Made by a program: the position numbers and the translations under genes | Assembly: GCF_004123295.1 (NCBI RefSeq) | Contig: NZ_SDMK01000001.1 | Span: 372,001 to 436,000, forward strand | Direction: 5' to 3' | From: Silvibacterium dinghuense | Lineage (GTDB): Bacteria; Acidobacteriota; Terriglobia; Terriglobales; Acidobacteriaceae | DNA: 64,000 bases | In this document: positions 42,046 through 51,061 of the stretch, in pieces | Numbering within the stretch: the first letter of the stretch is position 1 | Layout: each line of letters starts with the position of its first letter | Notes under the pieces: generated by a model | The model's input: only the letters and a program-made list of their open reading frames with translations | Databases searched by the model: none | Told to the model about the DNA's origin: nothing

Positions 42046-45000
42046 TTAGAAGATCATGTGCAGACCCATGGTGACCATGCGCGGTCCACCGATGGTGCCG
42101 GTAACCGAACCGAAATTGGCACCATTATTGGGGCAGCCGCCGGTAACCGTGGCCGAAGTGCAGGACTGCACGCCGGTGGGCAGGATGGTGGGAATGCTGA
42201 TGCCCTTACCAGTCCCGTTGTGATACGGAATCTGATCCAGGTTGGTCTTCGCCGACTGCTGATCGGTAGCAGAATTGCTGGTAACGATCTGGCCATAATT
42301 GACGTAGTACTCGCTGGCCGAGCAGTTGTTTCCAGCCGAGATGGCCGAAGCCGAGCAGGCCGAGGACTGACGGATTTCCGTCTGGTTCTGCGGCACGTCC
42401 GGGCTCACCGTGTTGGTGATATTGAAGACGTTGAAGTGATATTCCAGGCTGAAGCGGTTGTTGACCTTGACGGTCTTGCGCAGCGAGAGATCCAGGCGCT
42501 TCTGGAACTCCTGCCGGAAGAGGTTGCGCTGGCCGGGAGCAAAGTCGGTTTCGTAGATATCCTGCGGATCGTCGCCAGTCGAGATTGGCACACCCTTCTC
42601 ACCCGGAGAAAGGTAGTGGATATCGATCTGCGAGGGATCGATAGCCGGGATATAGCTGCCGCCCGCGCCGCGCGTGCGGCCGTTGTTGCCGGTCAGCGCA
42701 TTCTTGGGATGCGCCGGGTCCTTGATGGGAAGCACCGGGTTAAGCAGCGTCGGGTAGTCGCCGAAGTAGACGCTGCCCACCGCACCGTAGAACTCGTAGA
42801 GCGAATACGGCTCGCCGCTCTGCAGGATGCCGATGCCGGTCAGATACCAGTCGTTGACCACGTCGGCCAGCAGCGAGTGCGGACGGGCGACGTTCGGGCC
42901 CTGCACCTGGAAGTTCGCGCTGAAAACATGGGTGCGATCGAAGTCAGAGAGCGAATAGGAATCGCGCAGGTTGTTCGGATTATCGCCGGTAAAGAACAGG
43001 CCGATATCGCTCTGCTCGTCATGGGTATGGCTGAAGGTATAGCTGGCGCCGGCCTGGAAATGATGCGAAAGGCGCTTCTCGAGGTGAGCTTCGAGGGCGT
43101 CATAGGCCGAGTTGCCGACCGTCTCGAAGTAGGCCGCGTTGGGGCTGTAACCGACGTACGGTGTACGGAAGTCGGTGTTACCACCGTCTTCGGTATTCCA
43201 GGGCTCGCCGGCAATCGCATTGTAGTCATAACCGGTGAAGGAGTTTTGATTCAGAACCTGGAAGCCGTAGGTGGCCGTCTCGCCGTGAATGGGGTTGGTG
43301 GAGGTTGCGATGCCCGGCTCGTTGAACGGAATGGGCACTACGGCATGACGGCCACGGTTGCCGGTGTAGCCGAGCGAAAAGGACAGATCGCTGCGCGGCT
43401 GCCACTGCATCTTCAACGTGAAGTTGATGGTGTAAGGCAGGACATTCTTCTTGTCATACGCGCCGAAGTTCAGCGTGTCCTGGCACTGCGTGTATTCTTC
43501 CTGATTGTCGATCGCACCGCAATACCGCCCGAACTCCGAGTTGGTACCGGTCATGCCATTCAGCGTGTTCTGGAGCGAGGTGGTGATGGTGCTGGGGTCA
43601 GCGCTCGGCGGAACATAGGTCGAGCCGGTGATCGCCGTGCCCAGCGGGTTGGCCAGTGTCTTGCCGTTGCCCGTGACGTAGCTGGCCAGCGGGGCCGACT
43701 CGGTTACGCCGAAGGGGCCGCCGTTGCCGCTGCCCGCAGGCTGCGAGAGGTAGCTGAAGAGCTCACCGCGATCGAAGTACATGCCCGCGCCGCCGCTGAA
43801 GACAACCGTGCCATGGTTCTGTTCCGGCGACCAGGCAAAGCCGAGGCGAGGCGAGATGCCCCACTGGCGGCCGGTCAGGGTCGAATCGCTCACGCCTGCG
43901 GTCGGGTGGTACTTGTTATTGCCAGCCACGACGAAGCCGGCGTTGGTCACCGTGAAGCCGTCTGTGGTGTCGCCCGTCACGTTGTAGACGCTCGGGTCGA
44001 AGTTGAACATGTTGCCGTACTTCTCGGTCATACCGCCGTGGTAGTCATAGCGCACGCCGAAGGTGATGCTGAGATTGGCGCGCGCCTGCCATTTGTCCTG
44101 CGCATAGGCCGAAATCTCGTTGGTCCGGTAGTAGCGATCGGCATTGTTCTTCCCGGTCGTTGGATCGATGGTCTCGAGCACGTTCGAGCTCTGCACCTCA
44201 TCTTCGAGGAGAGTCTCGAGATTCTTGGTCTTGATCTGGGCCAGACCGGTGCGGTTGTTCTCGATATTCAGCTGCGTATAGTTATAGCCGCCGCCGAGAG
44301 CGATGGTGTGCGCGCCGATGGTCAGGAAGGCATTGGTCGAGGGGTTGATGCGGTTCTGGTAGAAACCGGTGTTGGCAAAGGAGCTGTAGGGGCCGACCTT
44401 CAAGCCGGGCGAAGCAGAGCTGTCATAGGCGAACTCCGACATGAGCAGGCCGGGCAGTTTATTGGCGGCATAACCGGCAAGTCCGGTACCGATGCCAAAG
44501 GTAGGATCGCCGGACGGGCTCGAAACCTGCTGCGTGTAGTAGCTGTAGGAACCCATGCGGGCAAAGCCCAGCCGCTGCGTCCAGCTCAGCTTTGACCCGA
44601 AGATCTTACTGTTCTCAATGTCCACGACCTGCGAACCGTTCTCCTGCGTCAGCGGGAAACCGCCGGTCTGCGAAAAGCCGTAAGGCTTATTAACCGGATC
44701 GCTCTGGTAGTAGTACTTCGCAGTCAGATGGTCGGTGTTGTCGATGTTGTAGTCCACCGAGGCATTCGCATGATCCCCCTGCATGACAGAGGTGCCGATG
44801 AGGGTAACGTTCGGCACACCGTACTGGTAAGCACCTGTCGTCTGCGCCGAGGGGATCATGTACGAACCGTCAGCCAGCTTGGCATTGAAAAGCGCCGAAG
44901 CGATGGGACCGACGCTGCTCGAAGAAAAGGTCTTACCGGCCCAGGTGGTAGCGACGGCTGCGAGACCCGCATCCGAACGATCGTCCGTAAGGCCGGTAGG

Positions 45001-46155
45001 AACGTTCATCTGCGAAAGGCCGGTCGACTGGTCAGAACTGTAGAGACGCTGGTAGGCGAGGAATACAAAGAGCTTGTCCTTGATGATCGGACCGCCGATG
45101 ACACCGCCCGTGGTCCAGCGGTGCATATCCGGAACGCGCAGCGAATGCGGGAAGGAACCGACACCCTGGGTGCCAAGCACGTAGTCCTGATTGAAGAAGT
45201 AGGGCGAAGCGTTAAGCGCGCTGTTCGCGAAGGTGCCGTAGATCTGCCCGTGCCAGGTGTTGCCGCCGGTCGCAGTGTTGACGTCGATCTGCGCGCCGCT
45301 GGTTGCGCCCTGCTGGGCGTCGTACATCGAGGTGTTGACGCGAAGCTCCTGCAGGAACTCCTGCGGAGGCGAGGGCAGGCTGTTGCCGGTGGATCCGTAG
45401 ACCGAAGTACCAACCTGCGAGGCGCCGCCGATGGCGCCCGCACCCGCCGAGGACGAAGACGAGGTGCTGCCGCCGCCGATGTTGAAGTTGTAACGCTGCG
45501 ACGTCATGCCGCTGGAGCTCTTGCCGTTGAAGAGGTTGGTCACGTCAACGCCGTTGACCTGGAAGGTATTCGAGGTATCGCGCTGACCGTTCGCCCAGAT
45601 CGGCTGGTTGCCGAGACCGGCGTTGCTGTCGAGACCGCTGAGCAGTTCGGCGTTGACACCCGGCGCCAGAGTGGCAAGCTGCGTAAAGCTGCCGGTGGCC
45701 AGCGGCGTCATGCTGATCTGCTGCGCGTCGAGCGAGTAGCCGTTGGTGGTATCCGTCGCGTTCAGCATCGGATTGGCATTGACCGTCACCGACTCGGAGA
45801 CGTGGCCGACCTGCAGGGTGACATTCACCGTCTTGGCCATGGATTCCTGAACACCGATCGCCGGGAGCCTCGTGGTATTGAAACCATCATGCTCGACGAT
45901 GACCGTATAGGGTCCGATGGGGAGGTTGAGAACCTCGAAGTAGCCGGTTTTCTGGGTCTTGACCGCGCGGGTCAGCCCGGTGGTATCGCCGGTGACGGTG
46001 ACGGTAGCGTCACCGACGGCGGCACCGGAGGAGTCCGTTACCGTTCCGTTAATGGTTCCCAGGGTCTGTTGCGCCAGGCCGGCAGGCGCCAGCCATCCAA
46101 GACCACACAGCAGCAGAGCAAAGCAGACGATCCGCATGCACCGTGAAGAGCTCAT
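42046..46155 (-). CDS. Large TonB-dependent receptor-like outer-membrane protein with CarboxypepD-reg domain (second)
   Basis: A 1369-residue OMP of the same family as the receptor at 27451-31167 but a separate lineage by sequence. Signal peptide 1-30 (MSSSRCMRIVCFALLLCGLGW). Carboxypeptidase-regulatory domain at about 35-120 (LGTINGTVTDSSGAAVGDATVTVTGDT), TonB plug about 130-290 (PLATGSFTQLATLAPGVNAE, TFQVNGVDVTNLFNGKSSSGM), glycine/serine-rich insertion TSSSSSAGAGAIGGAS, then the barrel ending with Phe (HMIF). The ATG at 46155 has GAGG nine bases upstream; a start 25 codons earlier lacks a binding site. An independent transcript with a following hairpin. Confidence 0.92.
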   Translation of the reverse strand: MSSSRCMRIVCFALLLCGLGWLAPAGLAQQTLGTINGTVTDSSGAAVGDATVTVTGDTTGLTRAVKTQKTGYFEVLNLPIGPYTVIVEHDGFNTTRLPAIGVQESMAKTVNVTLQVGHVSESVTVNANPMLNATDTTNGYSLDAQQISMTPLATGSFTQLATLAPGVNAELLSGLDSNAGLGNQPIWANGQRDTSNTFQVNGVDVTNLFNGKSSSGMTSQRYNFNIGGGSTSSSSSAGAGAIGGASQVGTSVYGSTGNSLPSPPQEFLQELRVNTSMYDAQQGATSGAQIDVNTATGGNTWHGQIYGTFANSALNASPYFFNQDYVLGTQGVGSFPHSLRVPDMHRWTTGGVIGGPIIKDKLFVFLAYQRLYSSDQSTGLSQMNVPTGLTDDRSDAGLAAVATTWAGKTFSSSSVGPIASALFNAKLADGSYMIPSAQTTGAYQYGVPNVTLIGTSVMQGDHANASVDYNIDNTDHLTAKYYYQSDPVNKPYGFSQTGGFPLTQENGSQVVDIENSKIFGSKLSWTQRLGFARMGSYSYYTQQVSSPSGDPTFGIGTGLAGYAANKLPGLLMSEFAYDSSASPGLKVGPYSSFANTGFYQNRINPSTNAFLTIGAHTIALGGGYNYTQLNIENNRTGLAQIKTKNLETLLEDEVQSSNVLETIDPTTGKNNADRYYRTNEISAYAQDKWQARANLSITFGVRYDYHGGMTEKYGNMFNFDPSVYNVTGDTTDGFTVTNAGFVVAGNNKYHPTAGVSDSTLTGRQWGISPRLGFAWSPEQNHGTVVFSGGAGMYFDRGELFSYLSQPAGSGNGGPFGVTESAPLASYVTGNGKTLANPLGTAITGSTYVPPSADPSTITTSLQNTLNGMTGTNSEFGRYCGAIDNQEEYTQCQDTLNFGAYDKKNVLPYTINFTLKMQWQPRSDLSFSLGYTGNRGRHAVVPIPFNEPGIATSTNPIHGETATYGFQVLNQNSFTGYDYNAIAGEPWNTEDGGNTDFRTPYVGYSPNAAYFETVGNSAYDALEAHLEKRLSHHFQAGASYTFSHTHDEQSDIGLFFTGDNPNNLRDSYSLSDFDRTHVFSANFQVQGPNVARPHSLLADVVNDWYLTGIGILQSGEPYSLYEFYGAVGSVYFGDYPTLLNPVLPIKDPAHPKNALTGNNGRTRGAGGSYIPAIDPSQIDIHYLSPGEKGVPISTGDDPQDIYETDFAPGQRNLFRQEFQKRLDLSLRKTVKVNNRFSLEYHFNVFNITNTVSPDVPQNQTEIRQSSACSASAISAGNNCSASEYYVNYGQIVTSNSATDQQSAKTNLDQIPYHNGTGKGISIPTILPTGVQSCTSATVTGGCPNNGANFGSVTGTIGGPRMVTMGLHMIF

Positions 46156-46430
46156 ATTGTCAGCCTCAAAAAAGTAAAAAAAATCTTTTATTTGTTCGTG
46201 CACCCATGACACAGGGCCGCCTATATGCAAAGGCGTACACGTCGAGAGACTACGAAAATAACACAGGCCGGAGGATCAAAGGCCTATGAATTCCCTCTCT
46301 TGACTCATGGATTAGCTATTTTTATGCGTTGGATTGATTGTAGCAATGGGGTTCGAAAGCATTCGGCACAAAAACAGGTGCAAATGCCTGCAATTTGTAA
46401 CCACCACAGATCTTTTCCCGGAAGACCCTG

Positions 46431-48896
46431 TTATGGATTCGTCTTCGGATGCCCCAAAGCGATGCGCACACCAACGCGATAGCTCGCCGGCAGCGACAGG
46501 TAGCCGATGGGAGCGATGTACTGCTGGCTCAGCAGATTATCCGATTGCATGTAGAAGTCCATCCGCTGCGACATCTTGTATGTCGCGCTGACGTCGAGTT
46601 TGGAATAGCCGGGGTCGAGGTTCCGGTTGGGCAGCAGCAACGTATTGGTGCCAAAGAGGTCCTTGCCACCGAGATAGGTCGAATCGTCGCTGGCGCTGGC
46701 GAAAACTCCCGTGGCGAACATGGTGACTTTTCCGCGGGTATAGCTCACGCTGGCAAAACCGGTATGCGGGGGGCGACGGAAGGGCCGGGCACCGACCAGC
46801 GGCGCATCGTTGCCGATCAGCACGCCGGGGATATTCGGATTCACGCTGGGGCCGACAGCATCTGAGGTGAATGACCGCTGCACCCTGGCATCGAGATAGG
46901 TGTAACCGCCGCGCATGAAGATATTCTTGCCGATGCCATAGTCGGCCTCTGTCTCCACACCCTGCGCGCGATAGGCACCAGAGTTGACAGTAAGCGCCTG
47001 GGCGGATTCGCTTTCGAGATAGCCTTCGAGGCTCTGCTGCTGCGCGGCGGAGAGCTGGGGCAGCAGGGACGGCACCAGGTTGGCTCCGACGTATTCGATC
47101 TGGCGGCCGAACTGGTTATGGAAGTAGGTTGCGCGCAGCAGGATGTGCTCGTTGAAGAGATACTGCTCGACGCCGCCCTCGTAGCTGCGCGATTGCTCCG
47201 CACCGATCGCGGAGATGCCGTACTTCTGCACTGTGGACCAGCCGCCGTTTTCAAGCAGGAATTGCTGGAGCGAACCGAACTGGTCGTCGAGGCTCGGCTC
47301 CTTGACGCCCTGACTGTACTGGAAACTGAGACGCGTGCCCTGGACCATGCCCGCGCCGGGCAGGAATGGATACCAGACCGCGCCTGCGCTGGGTGAGCCC
47401 TGCGTGCCGTAGAGCTGATTCTTCTGCACGCCTCCGCCGAACGAGTACCGGATGCGCTGGTGAGCGAGATCGCCATTGAGCATCAGCCGGTAGTCGTAGT
47501 TGGCGCGCTCGAGCGTCTGGCTGATGCCGTAGGACAGCTTGTTCTCCATGCCGCGCTCATCTTCATAGCGGAAGCCAGCCACGCCGTTGAGATGAGAACC
47601 GAGGCCGAAGTTTAACTGCGCATCGAGGTTGTCGCGATTCGAGTCAAGGTTGGTGGTATGCGCGCCGACGCCGCCGTAATTCATCAGCGCGCGTCCGCTG
47701 GCGGTGTAACCGTTCTCGCCGCCGATGGTCACCTGCTTGCCGTAATAATTGCCCTCAATGTAATCGCCCGCCGGATACCACTGCTGCGACTGCTCGCGCG
47801 CACGCGCCATGCCATAGCGGACCGTGCCCTGCGAGGTATCGCTGAAGGTGTGGTCGATGGTGCCGGTCATGAAAATATCCTGATCGGCCTGCTTGCCATC
47901 GTTCGACATACCGAAGAAGGAGTAGGTGCCAGGCTGACCGGTAGCCACGTTGCCACTGCGCGCGATGAGGCGAATCGCGGTGCTGCCCGAGTACTGATAG
48001 CCGAGGTTCACCACTTCGGTGATGTTGTGGTGCTGATCCATCGGCAATGAGTTCCCCGTCTGGAGGTTGGCATAGGCTCCGTAGTAGTCCAGACGGGTGA
48101 ACGCGCCGCCGAGCTGGACCTCATTCCGATAGGTGCCGAAGCCACCGCCATCCCCTTCGTAAAGAAGCGAGGGAAAGGTCGTGGTACCGCGCGGAGTAGT
48201 AAAAGCCACGACTCCAGAGGCTGCATCCGAGCCCCACAGCACGCTGTCAGGGCCGCGATAAGCCTCGACCGAAGCGATGCCGGTCGAAGGGATGGCCGAG
48301 AGGTCGAAATGGCCGCCGATATCTTCGATCGGAGCACCATCGAGCAGGACCTTGTTCGCATCGGCATTGCCGCCACGAACGTAGATCGAGGTTTCGCCGC
48401 CGCGCTGACCGTTCTGGATAACCTGGAAGCCCGGCACCTGGCGCAGTGGGTCGATCAGGTCAAAACGGTTGGTGAAGGCCGATTTTTCAATGGTAGTGAC
48501 CGCATTGCTGACCTGCCCTTGCGACTGGGGAATTCCGGCGGGAGTGGTCACGATAGACTCGCGCACCCATTCCGGCTCGAGGATGATGTCCTGATTCACC
48601 GAATCGAAGGTACCGCCATAGAAAGTTCTGGCCAGCACCTGCCGGAAAGAGATGCCTCCTGCGAGCACAGTGAACTGACCATGGGCCGAGGAAGTGAGCT
48701 CGAAGGTTCCGTCTCCGCCGGTACGGGCGCTGGTGATGACTGTCCCCCCCTGCAGCAAAGCCACCACGATGCCTTCGAGTGGCCGGCCGGCCGGGTCCTT
48801 CACCGTGCCATGCACGCTCACCGCATGGAGCAAAGGAGCCAGCAACGTGCAGAGGGCGAGCGAGGCAACAGTACGAAGACGGGAGCGGCGAAGCAT
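46431..48896 (-). CDS. TonB-dependent receptor (BtuB/colicin-receptor-like size)
   Basis: An 821-residue receptor. Signal peptide about 1-25, short carboxypeptidase-regulatory-like domain (30-110, VHGTVKDPAGRPLEGIVVALLQGG), plug at about 120-230 with the characteristic SIYVRGGNADANKVLLDGAPIEDIGG, and the barrel to the end. Its C-terminus lacks the classical final Phe (ends HPKTNP after VGVRIALG), so it may carry a short tail. It begins 61 bases after the aminotransferase stop in the same direction, with a hairpin in the gap but no good ribosome-binding site at this ATG. Substrate unknown; size and plug recall cobalamin and catecholate receptors. Confidence 0.9.
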   Translation of the reverse strand: MLRRSRLRTVASLALCTLLAPLLHAVSVHGTVKDPAGRPLEGIVVALLQGGTVITSARTGGDGTFELTSSAHGQFTVLAGGISFRQVLARTFYGGTFDSVNQDIILEPEWVRESIVTTPAGIPQSQGQVSNAVTTIEKSAFTNRFDLIDPLRQVPGFQVIQNGQRGGETSIYVRGGNADANKVLLDGAPIEDIGGHFDLSAIPSTGIASVEAYRGPDSVLWGSDAASGVVAFTTPRGTTTFPSLLYEGDGGGFGTYRNEVQLGGAFTRLDYYGAYANLQTGNSLPMDQHHNITEVVNLGYQYSGSTAIRLIARSGNVATGQPGTYSFFGMSNDGKQADQDIFMTGTIDHTFSDTSQGTVRYGMARAREQSQQWYPAGDYIEGNYYGKQVTIGGENGYTASGRALMNYGGVGAHTTNLDSNRDNLDAQLNFGLGSHLNGVAGFRYEDERGMENKLSYGISQTLERANYDYRLMLNGDLAHQRIRYSFGGGVQKNQLYGTQGSPSAGAVWYPFLPGAGMVQGTRLSFQYSQGVKEPSLDDQFGSLQQFLLENGGWSTVQKYGISAIGAEQSRSYEGGVEQYLFNEHILLRATYFHNQFGRQIEYVGANLVPSLLPQLSAAQQQSLEGYLESESAQALTVNSGAYRAQGVETEADYGIGKNIFMRGGYTYLDARVQRSFTSDAVGPSVNPNIPGVLIGNDAPLVGARPFRRPPHTGFASVSYTRGKVTMFATGVFASASDDSTYLGGKDLFGTNTLLLPNRNLDPGYSKLDVSATYKMSQRMDFYMQSDNLLSQQYIAPIGYLSLPASYRVGVRIALGHPKTNP

Positions 48897-48929
48897 TCAA
48901 GGTCATTCTACTGAGAAGCGCTACCCTTC

Positions 48930-48954
48930 CTGCGAGAAAACGGCTTTCTCGCAG
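48930..48954 (-). terminator. Hairpin between the aminotransferase and TonB receptor genes
   Basis: CTGCGAGAAA (48930-48939) and TTTCTCGCAG (48945-48954) form a 10-bp stem with a five-base loop. It is located three bases past the aminotransferase stop, without a T-run on the minus strand, so partial read-through into the receptor gene is likely. Confidence 0.6.
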
Positions 48955-48956
48955 AG

Positions 48957-50141
48957 TCAGTTTCCCCGAAAGACCCCAAGAAGGCTCTCCATACCGGATG
49001 CGAACTCGTGCGGAGGCGCAAGCAGGCTGACTACCAGCCATCCGCTGCCGGCAAAACCGAAGGATGAGCCCGGATGCACGCTGACGCCGTGTTCGAGGAC
49101 CATACGCAGAGCGAAGTCCTCATCCGGAACCAGCGCGGGAATGCGGAGAACAGCATACCAGCCGGCTTCGAGCTCAAGCCGGGAAACCATAACCTGCCGG
49201 GCCAGTGCAGCATCGAGCAGATTGAGATTTTCGCGTAGGCGAAGACGGATCTGCTGCTGGATCGCGACCCGGTTCTCAAGCCACGCGGGCAGCGCGCACT
49301 GGACAGGCGCGTTCATCGCAAGGAAGGTGTCGGCAATAACTTCAAGCCGCTTCAGTGCCGCATCGAGGACAGGCTGCGGGCCGAAGGCTGCAATCCAGGA
49401 CGCCTTCATCTGCGGCAGCCCGGCCACCTTGCTGAGCCCGCTGAGCACGAAGGTAAGCACCGGATGCTCGCCGGCAGCAAAGCTCACCGCCGGAAAACTT
49501 TCAATGCTGTAATCAAGAAAGACTTCGTCGACGATGAGCGCCAGACCATGCTCGGCGCAAAGCTGCTCAAGGGCTTCCCGCTCGGAAGCCTTGGTGAAAT
49601 GGCCGGTGGGATTGTTCGGATGCACCAGCGCGATGGCGCGGGTGCGCGGCCCGATGCGGCGGCGCAATGATTCGGGATCGAGATGCCAGCCATGATCGTA
49701 GAAGAGCGCATACGGGACAAGGCGCACATCTTCGAGCTGCACGAGAAAATCGAAAAGCGGGTAGCTGGGCTGGGCGATGAGAATCTCATCGCCCGGGTCG
49801 GCAAGCAGCCGAAAGAGGTAGCTGTAGGCTTCGCTGGTGCTGGTGGTGAGTAGAACATGCTCGGCAGGAAGAGGACTTCCCTGCTCGGCGTAATAACGGA
49901 CAACCGCCTCACGCGCAGTCTGCATGCCACGCGGATCGGGATCGTAATCGAGCGCCCGTGATTCCCGCAGTGGCGCGAGTATTGCTTCCGCATCATATTC
50001 AAAGCCACAGTGCGTAGGGTTTGAAGCGGTAAGGTCAAAGAGCGGCAGCCCCGCCATGCGGCGCTCGCGCAGGGCGCGAGCAAGATCGGTCTCTTCGGTG
50101 TTCCACCCGGTGCGGGAGGAGAAGCTCGGAACAACGCTCAT
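48957..50141 (-). CDS. PLP-dependent class I/II aminotransferase, substrate unknown
   Basis: A 394-residue fold-type I enzyme. The PLP lysine is Lys238 in VLSGLSKVAGLPQMKAS, HPNNPTG (174-180) and VDEVFLDY (204-211) carry the cofactor-contacting Asn, Asp and Tyr. However, near the C-terminus, where class I enzymes have an arginine that binds the substrate alpha-carboxylate (as in G-x-G-Y-x-R), this protein reads GSGWLVVSLL with Val370, so that residue is missing. It might act on an unusual substrate or use another residue. AAAGGA precedes the ATG by eight bases. The TonB receptor gene follows. Confidence 0.88.
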   Translation of the reverse strand: MSVVPSFSSRTGWNTEETDLARALRERRMAGLPLFDLTASNPTHCGFEYDAEAILAPLRESRALDYDPDPRGMQTAREAVVRYYAEQGSPLPAEHVLLTTSTSEAYSYLFRLLADPGDEILIAQPSYPLFDFLVQLEDVRLVPYALFYDHGWHLDPESLRRRIGPRTRAIALVHPNNPTGHFTKASEREALEQLCAEHGLALIVDEVFLDYSIESFPAVSFAAGEHPVLTFVLSGLSKVAGLPQMKASWIAAFGPQPVLDAALKRLEVIADTFLAMNAPVQCALPAWLENRVAIQQQIRLRLRENLNLLDAALARQVMVSRLELEAGWYAVLRIPALVPDEDFALRMVLEHGVSVHPGSSFGFAGSGWLVVSLLAPPHEFASGMESLLGVFRGN

Positions 50142-50278
50142 CCGGATTATCCTTTCACGAAATCCGCGTCCGGCTTGGGCATAATAAAGACATAGCTATG
50201 CAGATGCGGACGCAAGCCCCCGCTGCATAATCGATTCTCGTGCCACAGGCCCCTACCCGCTTAAGGAGCGTATCCCCC

Positions 50279-50938
50279 ATGCCCATTCACGCCGTCATCT
50301 TCGACTATGGACGTGTTCTCAGCAATCCCGAAGATGCAGCAGCCAAGGCCAAAATGATCGCGCTGAGCGGGCTGACCGAAGAACAGCTTTTCCCTTCGTA
50401 CTGGAAGTTCCGCCACGCCTACGATCTGGGCGAGCTGAACGGCCCGTCTTACTGGAACAAGGTGGCCGCGGACGCGGGAACAGCCTTCACGCCGGAACAG
50501 ATCGAGAACCTGATCGAAACCGACATCCTCATGTGGGCTTCTCTGAACGAACAGATGCTGGCCTGGGTGGTCGCCCTCCAGGATGCCGGTTACCCGACGG
50601 CCATCCTCTCGAACATGGGCGAGGATATGCTGCGCTATATGCGGCAGGAGTTCGGCTGGCTGGCGCATTTCCAGCATCACACCTGGTCGTGCGAAATCGG
50701 CATCGGCAAGCCGGACCCGGCGATCTACACGCATACCTGCGAGCGGCTGGGCGTAGCACCGGAAACGACACTGTTTGTCGACGACAAGCCGGAGAACATT
50801 GAAGCCGCGGCGCAGATGGGGCTGCAGGCGATCCAGTTTCACTCGCTCGAGCAGGTTCTGCGCGAGCTAAAAGAACGCGGCCTCGACAGCGGCCTGCCGC
50901 TGCCCGGAGCCGCGCGTGGAGCCACTTCCAGCGAATAG
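50279..50938 (+). CDS. HAD-superfamily hydrolase, YihX-like
   Basis: A 219-residue haloacid-dehalogenase-type phosphatase. Motif I is FDYGRVL with the nucleophile Asp9 and glycine where many members have the second Asp; motif II ILSNMG, motif III Lys in GKPDP, motif IV FVDDKPEN. The FDxGxVL variant is shared with YihX-type sugar phosphatases, so activity on a sugar phosphate is a guess. AAGGAG lies ten bases before the ATG at 50279. Stands alone, divergent from the aminotransferase gene by 137 bases. Confidence 0.9.
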   Translation: MPIHAVIFDYGRVLSNPEDAAAKAKMIALSGLTEEQLFPSYWKFRHAYDLGELNGPSYWNKVAADAGTAFTPEQIENLIETDILMWASLNEQMLAWVVALQDAGYPTAILSNMGEDMLRYMRQEFGWLAHFQHHTWSCEIGIGKPDPAIYTHTCERLGVAPETTLFVDDKPENIEAAAQMGLQAIQFHSLEQVLRELKERGLDSGLPLPGAARGATSSE

Positions 50939-51061
50939 CAAAGTCTCCCCCGGAAGTGCTATAGAGAGGGGGAATACGAACGCTCTACTCTGAATGCACG
51001 CTCACCATGAGTCTATGTGTCGCCTGGTTCGCCTGCATGCTCATGATCGTCCATCCGCGAA

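Noticed and set aside
42058-44595. Very long rightward frame (845 codons) opposite the large TonB receptor gene
   Set aside because: Antisense shadow of a GC-rich coding sequence; Arg/Val/Gly-biased composition, no signal peptide or motif, while the opposite strand has clear receptor domains.
46310-46340. TTGACT followed at 17 bases by TATGCG, a promoter-like sequence pointing rightward
   Set aside because: The -10 element is poor and no rightward gene lies downstream.
46345-46365. GGTTCGAAA resembling a tRNA T-loop
   Set aside because: No acceptor, D or anticodon stems can be drawn around it.
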